Assembly (NCBI GenBank): GCA_003222245.1
Contig: QHVH01000008.1
Span: 1 to 64,000, forward strand
DNA length: 64,000 nt
DNA from: Blastocatellia bacterium AA13
GTDB taxonomy: Bacteria; Acidobacteriota; Blastocatellia; UBA7656
Direction of reading: 5' to 3'
Under the pieces are notes generated by a model. It worked only from the letters and a program-made list of their open reading frames with translations. It searched no databases and was not told the origin of the DNA. Shown here in pieces: positions 56,654 through 64,000 of the stretch (the first letter of the stretch is position 1; every line of letters begins with the position of its first letter). A program made the position numbers and the translations under genes.

Positions 56654-58939
56654 TTGCTCGACAACCGTCGCTCCTCATTCGATAGAAATTGGAGATCATC
56701 GATCCTGAAAGCGCTTCCCTTTATCTCGGCCGAAGTAAGCCATACTGGTTACGTCATCGCTTTGGTGGTATCTCCGATAACACTCGGAGCATTGTGGCAG
56801 CTCGAGCGCATAGGATTGTTGGCGACAGTGTTGAGTCTGATCGCGGCGCTCATCTGGGTAGTCGTGTTGAGACGACGAGTCGGGCGGCAGACGGAATTTA
56901 TTTCCCGCCAGTTGGCAACCGAAGCCTCGTCGAGAGAGGCAGCGCAGTCAGCCGATCACGCCAAAAGCGAATTCCTGGCCAGCATTAGTCACGAAATTCG
57001 AACGCCGATGAACGGAATACTCGGCATTGCCGACCTGGCGCTCGAAACCGAGCTCAACCGCGAGCAGCGTGAATACGTGAGCCTGGTTAAAACGTCGGCT
57101 GAGTCGTTGCTGATCGTGATCAGCGACATATTGGATTTATCAAAGATCGAAGCTGACACATTCGAGCTGGAGTCGACGGAGTTCAGTCTTCGACAGACGG
57201 TTAACACCGCCATAAAGACGAAAGCGCTGGAGGCCGACCAGAAGCGTTTGGAGCTGCTTTCGGAGGTGGGATTCGACGTGCCTGACGGGCTAGTCGGAGA
57301 TAATCTCCGCGTCAGGCAGATACTGCTAAGCCTGGTTGGGAACTCCATAGAGTCTACTGATTCGGGCGAAGTTTTAACGAGAATCGAGCTGGAGTCTAGA
57401 GACGAGGAAAAACAAGAAGTCTGTCTGCACTTCAGCGTCTCTGATACCGGATCAGGTATTGCGCCGGAAAAGCAAAACGTGTTCGACGTTCTTGTGCGAG
57501 CCGACAGCTCCGGCACACATACCTATGGCGGCATAGGGCTCGGTCTGGCTATCTCAGCGAAGTATGTATCGATGATGGGAGGCGAGATTTGGGTTGAGAG
57601 TAAGCCTGGGAACGGGAGCGTGGTTCACTTCACCGCCAGGTTCGGCGTGGCGAAGGAACCTAGCCGAACGTGCGAGTCTACGACGTTGATCAATATGGCG
57701 GGAGCGCCGGTCCTGGTAGTGGACGACAACGCCACGAATCGGCGTTTGCTCAGAGACATGCTGATCAATTGGCGTATGAAGCCTATTGTGGCGGAAAGCG
57801 GGGAAGCGGCGCTGGCAGCCCTGAGAAAGACCTGCGAATCCCGAGAGGCATTGCCGCTTGTGCTGCTGGACGCTCATATGCCGGATATGGATGGCTTCGC
57901 GGTAGCCGAAGAGATAAAGAAGACTCCAGAGTTTGCGGGTTCCACTTTAATTATGTTGACCTCGAGCGGCCGAACTAGCGATGCGGCTCGATGTCGCGCA
58001 TTAGGGGTAGCCGCTTATCTAACGAAGCCCCTGTCACAGGCGAGCTTGTTGGAGGCGATCACGGGCGCACTTGGGGCTTCACCTTTGGCTGGCGGCGCGA
58101 ACTCGATTAAGCCGTCTTGTGAGCAAAACCAAGCGCCGCTGAAAATCCTGTTGGCGGAAGACAACCCCGTCAATCAGCAGCTTGTGGTCACGCTCCTGGA
58201 AAAACGAGGGCACTCGGTCGCAGTGGCGGACAACGGCAGGCTCGCCGTGGAACGATTGGAAGCCGAAAGCTTCGATCTGATACTGATGGATGTGCAGATG
58301 CCTGAGATGGATGGGCTTGAAGCAACCGCCGCGATTCGGCTGAGAGAGCAGGCCGGCTCATCACGAATCCCTATTATCGCTATGACGGCATACAACACGA
58401 AGCGCGAGGGGGAGCGATGCTTTGAAGCAGGCATGGACGGATATGTCTCTAAGCCGATCAGCGTAGAGGCGCTGCTCCGGGTTATCAGGAACCTGCTGTC
58501 GGGCTATGCAAAACAAGATCGCGGGGCTGAAAAGCGTCGCCCCGGCATGGCTACTGTCTCAGCCGACCAGGTGCTTGACCGATCGGAGTTGCTGGCGTTT
58601 CTGGATGGAGACGTGCAGTTTCTGCGTCGTATGGTTCAGGCGTTTTTCAAAACATGCGACGAGTCGACCTCTCATATGCGCGAAGCGATCGCAGCCGGGG
58701 ACGCAAAGAAGCTCGATGATGCCGCGCACTTTTTGAAAGGCGCCGCCGGGCATATGAAAGGGACCGCGGTCGTTAGCGCCATTCTGACGCTGGAGGAGAA
58801 CGCTCGCTCAGGCGAGCTAGGCAAAGCCAACGAGCAGTTTAGAGCGTTGGAATGGGAGCTGACTAAGCTGAAGCTGGCGCTAACCGAGATGACAAGCGAT
58901 CAAGCGACGCACAGTCTGAAGGGAGCGCTTGCGGACTGA
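56654..58939 (+). CDS. Hybrid histidine kinase with two receiver domains and HPt
   Basis: 761 aa from a TTG at 56654. Two membrane helices (~20-75), then HisKA with the phospho-His in SHEIRTPMNG (His113), then HATPase with the N-box-like LSLVGNSIE, DTGSGI and GGIGLGLAIS. The first receiver domain carries LLDAHMPDMDG (Asp406), the second LMDVQMPEMDG (Asp546), and a C-terminal HPt holds AAHFLKGAAG (His692). It is a phosphorelay sensor that can pass phosphate through its own HPt. There is no periplasmic sensor domain. No response-regulator gene lies nearby. It is convergent with the next kinase. Confidence 0.95.
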   Translation: MLDNRRSSFDRNWRSSILKALPFISAEVSHTGYVIALVVSPITLGALWQLERIGLLATVLSLIAALIWVVVLRRRVGRQTEFISRQLATEASSREAAQSADHAKSEFLASISHEIRTPMNGILGIADLALETELNREQREYVSLVKTSAESLLIVISDILDLSKIEADTFELESTEFSLRQTVNTAIKTKALEADQKRLELLSEVGFDVPDGLVGDNLRVRQILLSLVGNSIESTDSGEVLTRIELESRDEEKQEVCLHFSVSDTGSGIAPEKQNVFDVLVRADSSGTHTYGGIGLGLAISAKYVSMMGGEIWVESKPGNGSVVHFTARFGVAKEPSRTCESTTLINMAGAPVLVVDDNATNRRLLRDMLINWRMKPIVAESGEAALAALRKTCESREALPLVLLDAHMPDMDGFAVAEEIKKTPEFAGSTLIMLTSSGRTSDAARCRALGVAAYLTKPLSQASLLEAITGALGASPLAGGANSIKPSCEQNQAPLKILLAEDNPVNQQLVVTLLEKRGHSVAVADNGRLAVERLEAESFDLILMDVQMPEMDGLEATAAIRLREQAGSSRIPIIAMTAYNTKREGERCFEAGMDGYVSKPISVEALLRVIRNLLSGYAKQDRGAEKRRPGMATVSADQVLDRSELLAFLDGDVQFLRRMVQAFFKTCDESTSHMREAIAAGDAKKLDDAAHFLKGAAGHMKGTAVVSAILTLEENARSGELGKANEQFRALEWELTKLKLALTEMTSDQATHSLKGALAD

Positions 58940-58986
58940 GATAGAGCAGACAAATGAAGGCATGGATCGGAGACTCCAAGCGAGCC

Positions 58987-61900
58987 TCACGTACCGGCAG
59001 GACTCAAAATTTCGTCTTGTGCAAGTCGGGTCGTTCGTCGAAGAGCGGATTGAAGCTCTTCAACTTTTATCGGCTTGCTCACGTAGTCATCCATTCCCGC
59101 GGCGAGACATTTTTCTTTGTCGCCCTGCATTGCATTGGCGGTCATAGCAATGATCCGCGGCCTGCCCTGTTTTGGCCATGCCTGGCAGATATGCCGAGCG
59201 GCTTCCAGTCCATCCAGTTCAGGCATATGCATATCCATTAATACCACGTCGTAAGGCTGCCGCTGGAGAGCATCGATTACCTCCAGGCCGTTGGCAGCCA
59301 GATCAGCACGGTATCCCATCTTTTGCAGCAGCGCCAAAGCAACCATCTGATTGACTGCATTGTCCTCGGCAAGAAGAATCTTAAGCGGATGGCGCGCCCC
59401 AAGCTCCTTATCGAATTCCTTCTCTCCGCGAGTTGTCTTGATCCTGGTCACTCCTAGAAGGACCTCGCCGAGAATATTGTGCAGGTCGGGTGCTTTGATC
59501 GGTTTGGTCAGATAGGCAGCGAATATTGCTTGTTGCCCATTCTCCGGCCGCCTTGTTCTGCTTATGCCGCTGGAGGAAAGCAGCACGAGCGGCAGCGTGG
59601 TGCACCGATCGAGCTTGCGAATCTCCTGGCCTAGCGTCACGCCGTCCATCTCCGGCATTTGGTGGTCCAAGATCGCGACATCAAAGGGCGGCTCGTCATG
59701 CAGACAACGAAGTCCTTCCGCGGGTGACGACACTGCGTACGGAATCATTCCCCACGACTCAACATACCGCGCGAGAATTTTACTGTTTGTGGCGTTATCG
59801 TCCACCACAAGCACTCGCTTGCCCGAGAAGTCAGGGTGGAAGACAAAGGTGTCCTGCGCTTCCGCGGCAGCCGCTCGGGCGACGATGGTGAAGAGAAAGG
59901 TAGAACCAAAATGTTCCGTGCTTTCGACCCACATCCTGCCGCCCATCATCTCAGCCAGCCGGCTGCTGATTGCCAGCCCCAAACCGGTGCCTCCGTACTC
60001 ACGAGTGGTGGAAGGATCGACCTGACTGAAGGATTGGAACAATCGGCCTATCCTGTCCCGCGGTATGCCGATGCCGGTATCCCTAATCGCAAACTCGAGC
60101 TCGACTCTCGTGTCATCCAACTGCCGCGAAGATACGGACGCAACGACCTCGCCCTCGTGAGTGAATTTGATCGCGTTGTTCAAGAGATTGACCAGTACTT
60201 GGCGGAGGCGGGTGATGTCTCCGACAATGGTTGAAGGAACGTGATCGTCAACCAGATAGGCAACGTCCAGACCCTTCTCAGCAGCCTTGGAAGAGACGAG
60301 ATCAAAAGCTTCCTCGATGCAATGGCGCACTGAGAGTGGATGTTGTTCCGGTTCGAGCTTGCCGGATTCTATCTTCGAGAAATCGAGAATGTCATTGATG
60401 ACGGATAGGAGGGTGTCGCCGGCGGTACGAATGATCTCGACGCAGTCTTGCTGTTCGTGAGAGAGAGAAGTGTCGAGAAGAATAGTAGTCATACCGATGA
60501 CTGCGTTCATAGGGGTTCGTATTTCGTGGCTCATGTTGGCAAGAAACTCGCTCTTGCTTCGCGCGGCTGCTTCAGCCGCCTCGCGGGCCCTTTCCAGTTG
60601 CGCTTCGATCTCCCTGCGCAGCGTCAAATCCAACATCGTTCCGACCATGCGAAGCGGAGCGCCCCACGAGTCACGTATCACATAGCCCCGATCCATTACA
60701 TAAACATAGGATCCATCCGCTTTCTCGAACCGATATTCATCCCTCCAGGATTGCTCTCCGCTGTCGAGCGCGGCCCGAATGCCGGATTGCACTCGCTCCC
60801 GATCCAGCGGATGCACTTTGTCCACCCACCACGCAAGATTGCCTACCGCGTCGTGCGGATAACCAAAGACCGTGTGAATGCTCTCATTCCAGGAGACGCT
60901 GTCATTTTGCAGATTTCGGTCCCAAAGAATGTCGTTGGTTGCCAGCGATACGAACTTGAATCGCTCATTGCTTTCCCAAAGAGCTTCAACAAGCTTCTCC
61001 TGCGCACTCTGCATCAGAGCACACCGGACCGCGAAGGAAAGCATCGCGACGGCGATGGCTGCGAGGCCGACCAGTCGAGACTCGCCGTAGATGCTCAGGC
61101 CCAGGATCGCGCTGCCGAGAACCATCACCGCGAGGCCGATATTGAAGATAAGCAACCGGGTGCGCCTGGAGCCGAACTTGGAATGACTATTCCTTTTTTC
61201 AAAGGGCGCAGGACGCCATCTCGTCGCCAGTCCCGCGGCCGCCAGGTACGGAACTATCCACAATCGATCAGAGTATTCCGCCAAGTCAGGCTGGAACTGC
61301 TCCATGTATGTCGTAGTTGCGTGAACACAACAGAGAACGATCAGGTAGACAGCGAGACGTCCGAATAAACCTCGCATGGGGCCGCGCGAAGCGAAGGTGA
61401 ATCTGGCGATTGTCGAGATAAGAAGTACGGCGTTTACAATGACGCTTATGCTGACATTGGTGAATACATCAGCGTCATGCGGAGCTATCTCGGCCAACCT
61501 CGTGTGGTATACGCCCAAGCTTACAAGGGCGACGGCAACGCAGCCATCGAGAATTGTCTCCACTCGAGTAGATTCGGAATCATCCGAGAGGAACAAGGGC
61601 ATCGCCAACGCCGCCGCGGCCAAGCGATAAAAGAACGATGGAAAGAACGAGACACCGTCGGTGACCGGGATATCGAAGAAATGATAAACGGCCCATCCTA
61701 CATCCGCGACCTGATGGAGTCCAAAGGCGATCCCGACCAGCAGCCAGAACAGGCGAGCAGGACCTCGAGCCCGGTAAGCAGCACCGAATAAAATGACGAT
61801 GGCAACGGAATTTGCAAGGACTTGCAGAATATCGAAGAACCGCAGTTGCCAGGGTGTATTAGCAAAAGCCAGCCAGCCTGCATACACGACGAACAGGATA

Positions 61901-62007
61901 ACCGCCGAGACTCCTGTGACCTGCTTCCGAGACGGCTGAGTCTGAATTACCTTAGAAAGCCACGCGCCTTCTGATGGCCCGCGCTGTGATGTATTCTCAG
62001 GGTTCAC
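58987..62007 (-). CDS. Multi-membrane hybrid histidine kinase with PAS and two receivers
   Basis: 1006 aa. About 8-10 membrane helices occupy residues ~25-335. A PAS/PAC pair follows (ERFKFVSLATNDILWDRNLQ, then a PAC at ~410-460). HisKA: NMSHEIRTPMNAVIG (His494). HATPase: VLVNLLNNAIKFT, DTGIGI, YGGTGLGLAIS. Receivers: LDHQMPEMDG (Asp781) and LMDMHMPELDG (Asp925). Unlike the convergent kinase it has no HPt domain, so it may depend on an HPt from another protein. The 47-nt gap to the convergent gene makes them neighbours, but a functional link is only a guess. Confidence 0.95.
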   Translation of the reverse strand: MNPENTSQRGPSEGAWLSKVIQTQPSRKQVTGVSAVILFVVYAGWLAFANTPWQLRFFDILQVLANSVAIVILFGAAYRARGPARLFWLLVGIAFGLHQVADVGWAVYHFFDIPVTDGVSFFPSFFYRLAAAALAMPLFLSDDSESTRVETILDGCVAVALVSLGVYHTRLAEIAPHDADVFTNVSISVIVNAVLLISTIARFTFASRGPMRGLFGRLAVYLIVLCCVHATTTYMEQFQPDLAEYSDRLWIVPYLAAAGLATRWRPAPFEKRNSHSKFGSRRTRLLIFNIGLAVMVLGSAILGLSIYGESRLVGLAAIAVAMLSFAVRCALMQSAQEKLVEALWESNERFKFVSLATNDILWDRNLQNDSVSWNESIHTVFGYPHDAVGNLAWWVDKVHPLDRERVQSGIRAALDSGEQSWRDEYRFEKADGSYVYVMDRGYVIRDSWGAPLRMVGTMLDLTLRREIEAQLERAREAAEAAARSKSEFLANMSHEIRTPMNAVIGMTTILLDTSLSHEQQDCVEIIRTAGDTLLSVINDILDFSKIESGKLEPEQHPLSVRHCIEEAFDLVSSKAAEKGLDVAYLVDDHVPSTIVGDITRLRQVLVNLLNNAIKFTHEGEVVASVSSRQLDDTRVELEFAIRDTGIGIPRDRIGRLFQSFSQVDPSTTREYGGTGLGLAISSRLAEMMGGRMWVESTEHFGSTFLFTIVARAAAAEAQDTFVFHPDFSGKRVLVVDDNATNSKILARYVESWGMIPYAVSSPAEGLRCLHDEPPFDVAILDHQMPEMDGVTLGQEIRKLDRCTTLPLVLLSSSGISRTRRPENGQQAIFAAYLTKPIKAPDLHNILGEVLLGVTRIKTTRGEKEFDKELGARHPLKILLAEDNAVNQMVALALLQKMGYRADLAANGLEVIDALQRQPYDVVLMDMHMPELDGLEAARHICQAWPKQGRPRIIAMTANAMQGDKEKCLAAGMDDYVSKPIKVEELQSALRRTTRLAQDEILSPAGT

Positions 62008-62146
62008 GACTCAACACCCTCTCTTTCTACAAGAACAAATAGAGTTCGCGCTGCACATGAACCCGCGCACTGGCGCCTGCGCGGGATTCTCTTAAACAGA
62101 GGCCGACTCAAACGTTACTTAATTCTGTCGGAGATCGTCTTCTAAT

Positions 62147-64000
62147 TCAGAAGCTGATCCGGACTGAGAATTGCAGATTGCGAGAGCCATATCTCGGCGC
62201 GGCCGCGAGTGGTTGATCGAATGACGGATTCACCGTTGCATCCCAAACGGCCGAGTCGTTTCCATCGTTGTCGGTCCTTTGCTGGAGAGTGTACTTCACA
62301 TTGTCGACCGCTCCTTGCTGGAAGTTTGCGTGATTCAAAAGATCAAACGCTTGAGCCGCAAAGGTCAGAGATACTCCTTCCTTTATCTTGATTGTACGGG
62401 CAACGCTGAAATCGATAGTTTCCACTCCCGCGCTTCGGAAAGAGTTGAAGCCGAGCCCCGGAACTATTGAGAAGTTCACTTGAGGCGTATCAAAGACAGC
62501 GGTGTAGGGCCGCCCGCCGGCAAAGTTCGCCGCCGCAGCGAAGGTGAAGCCCTTAAGCCCGCGCATCTGAGGCAGCCACGCCGCGCTGAGTACGAACCTG
62601 TTTGTTTGGTTTAGCAGGGAGGGGCCGCGCTGCGACCGTTGATCGAATTGATTGAAGTAGCCCGTTCCCTGGTCGGTATTCTTGGAAAGCGTATAGCCAA
62701 TCAGTCCGTAGAACTGGGGCGATACGTAGCGAACCGACGTTTGCAACGCGTGATAGACCGATTTGCCGGAGTTGTCGATCGCATTGATAGCTCCAAAGTT
62801 CGGATTGAAAAATCCATCGATGGCCTCGAAATCCGGCACGACGAATGATTGTCCGTTCGGCAGATTGACAGTAGCCGTAGTGAAAGAGCCATCAAAGGCG
62901 GTTTGAAACTGCGAGGGAACCAGGTTCAGATCGAACCCGAAGTTACCGTTTGCCTGCCTCGTGACTCCGTTGGAATTTCCAAGCAGCGCGAGGCCGTGAC
63001 TGTAAACATAAGTCGCTCCCACCACTAGATGCTTGCCGATCTGATGCTCCAATCCGATGTTTCCCTGTTCAACATAAGGACTGCGGAAATCCGGTGAAAA
63101 GACCACGACTGAGGGCGTGCCGCTAACCCCGCTCGGGAATGCGGTAAGGCTATTTGGAAACGTAACGATCGGGTTGTTGTTGCCGAATCCAGGTCCGGTC
63201 GCAACCAGAAAAGGCTTTGCAATTCCATTGGCCGCCAACGCCTGCGCAACGTCCAGCAAATTCTCGGGAACGTAGTACAAGCCAAAGCTGCCTCTTAAAA
63301 CTGTCTTGCCGCTCCGGCCAAACGCATACGCGAATCCCACCCGCGGAGCAATGTTCGCGCGGCTGTACGGAATATTGCAGGTCAGCGGAAGAGCCGGATT
63401 GCAGGTCTTGGGCTGGGGCATCACTTGCAGGTCCCAACGCACTCCATAGTTCACAGTCAGATGGTCCGTAACTCGATAATCATCCTGCGCGAATAATCCG
63501 TAGCTCGGAGAATGAAATTTGACGGTGGGTTGACCGAATGATTGGAGATACAGTTCGAAGGCGCCGCTTGCAACGCTTTCAAGATCCGCGAACCTGTATT
63601 CTCCTTTTGGCGCATAGATGAAGGAGTTGTTCTCACGGTTCAAGTTGAAATCCGCTCCTACTTTGACCTCGTGCTTGCCAATCACTTTGGTCAAGCCGTC
63701 CCGCGCCTGATAGCGGCTGTCAGTCTCAGACAACTGGACGCGATTGCCTCCAAGGACGAATCCGGTGTCCGGATTTTGAATCGTGATAGTCGGAGAAGTA
63801 GGCGGCGTGGCAGGCAAATCGAAATGAGTATCTCTTCCAAAGTGGATGGCAAACTCATTGACCGTACTAGCATTGATGAAACTGCCCAGGCTGAGCTGGA
63901 CAAAGTGGCTTGTAGCGCCGTCCGTCAACGAAAGACCGTCTCCCGTCGATGTTGGAGTGGTAAAGAAACCATGCGGGCTGCGGAAACGCTGATAGTTGTA
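62147..64000 (-). CDS. Oar-like TonB-dependent receptor (N-terminus beyond window)
   Basis: At least 617 residues, open to the right edge; the stop is at 62147. Only the barrel is visible: repeated beta strands such as GKHEVKVGADFNLNRENN, FAQDDYRVTDHLTVNYGVRWD, NIAPRVGFAYAFGRSGKTVLRG and a close in NLQFSVRISF with terminal Phe. The N-terminal regulatory domain and plug are outside. It belongs to the same family as the 34647 gene. The second open frame at 63025 and others are shadows. Confidence 0.9.
   Translation of the reverse strand, partial: YNYQRFRSPHGFFTTPTSTGDGLSLTDGATSHFVQLSLGSFINASTVNEFAIHFGRDTHFDLPATPPTSPTITIQNPDTGFVLGGNRVQLSETDSRYQARDGLTKVIGKHEVKVGADFNLNRENNSFIYAPKGEYRFADLESVASGAFELYLQSFGQPTVKFHSPSYGLFAQDDYRVTDHLTVNYGVRWDLQVMPQPKTCNPALPLTCNIPYSRANIAPRVGFAYAFGRSGKTVLRGSFGLYYVPENLLDVAQALAANGIAKPFLVATGPGFGNNNPIVTFPNSLTAFPSGVSGTPSVVVFSPDFRSPYVEQGNIGLEHQIGKHLVVGATYVYSHGLALLGNSNGVTRQANGNFGFDLNLVPSQFQTAFDGSFTTATVNLPNGQSFVVPDFEAIDGFFNPNFGAINAIDNSGKSVYHALQTSVRYVSPQFYGLIGYTLSKNTDQGTGYFNQFDQRSQRGPSLLNQTNRFVLSAAWLPQMRGLKGFTFAAAANFAGGRPYTAVFDTPQVNFSIVPGLGFNSFRSAGVETIDFSVARTIKIKEGVSLTFAAQAFDLLNHANFQQGAVDNVKYTLQQRTDNDGNDSAVWDATVNPSFDQPLAAAPRYGSRNLQFSVRISF

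Noticed and set aside
60448-61368. Plus-strand open frame of 306 codons inside the second hybrid kinase
   Set aside because: A shadow of the kinase's coding strand; the kinase motifs lie in the opposite frame.

Overview
The window reads as chromosomal DNA of a soil-type Acidobacteriota, most likely class Blastocatellia. This is an inference. It rests on the large Oar-like TonB receptors with an N-terminal carboxypeptidase-regulatory domain, the many exported M14/M16 peptidases and amidohydrolases, the classic hrcA-grpE-dnaK-dnaJ order, and the moderately G+C-rich codon use. No rRNA or taxonomic marker is present to prove it.

Layout. 1-6.2 kb (minus): queA, a DUF4139 gene split between two frames, and an exported M14 carboxypeptidase cut by the left edge. 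6.3-13.1 kb: a MerT-like membrane protein whose frame continues through an in-frame UGA into a thioredoxin-like domain, with a bacterial SECIS-like hairpin just after the UGA (a strong selenoprotein candidate). Then come DinB, GNAT, an amidohydrolase, a Sir2 deacylase, a hypothetical gene and a SnoaL-like protein. 13.2-18.4 kb (minus): the heat-shock operon, with a good internal promoter before dnaK. 18.6-22.1 kb: a YtcJ-like amidohydrolase, then a small accessory patch holding an integrase remnant and two toxin-antitoxin pairs. 22.2-28.4 kb: a B12-binding radical SAM protein, then three interrupted exported-protein genes around one intact M16 peptidase. 28.6-43.6 kb: mostly core genes (lhr, amino-acid permease, TonB receptor, DUF1835, cysE, alaX, asparaginase).

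44.3-48.6 kb: a beta-helix secreted protein, tRNA-Lys(CUU), a stand-alone reverse transcriptase of the kind found in phage-defence loci, a decayed tyrosine integrase and a tRNA-like 3' end. This looks like an old island. 48.7-53.2 kb (minus): a four-gene exported cassette of redoxin-like protein, lipoprotein propeller, six-cysteine mini-protein and helical-repeat protein. 53.2-56.6 kb is a wasteland of a VapC remnant, one intact PIN toxin-antitoxin pair, a truncated IS1380 transposase and several short tandem repeats. 56.6-62 kb: two convergent hybrid histidine kinases. 62.1 kb to the right edge: a second Oar-like receptor, cut by the window end.

Themes. The best candidate novelty is the Sec-containing MerT/thioredoxin fusion. 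Next are the reverse-transcriptase island and the Cys-rich peptide cassette. Single-base lesions recur (DUF4139, DUF1573-like, M16 partner, TonB-C, integrase), so read support should be checked before any of them is called biology.
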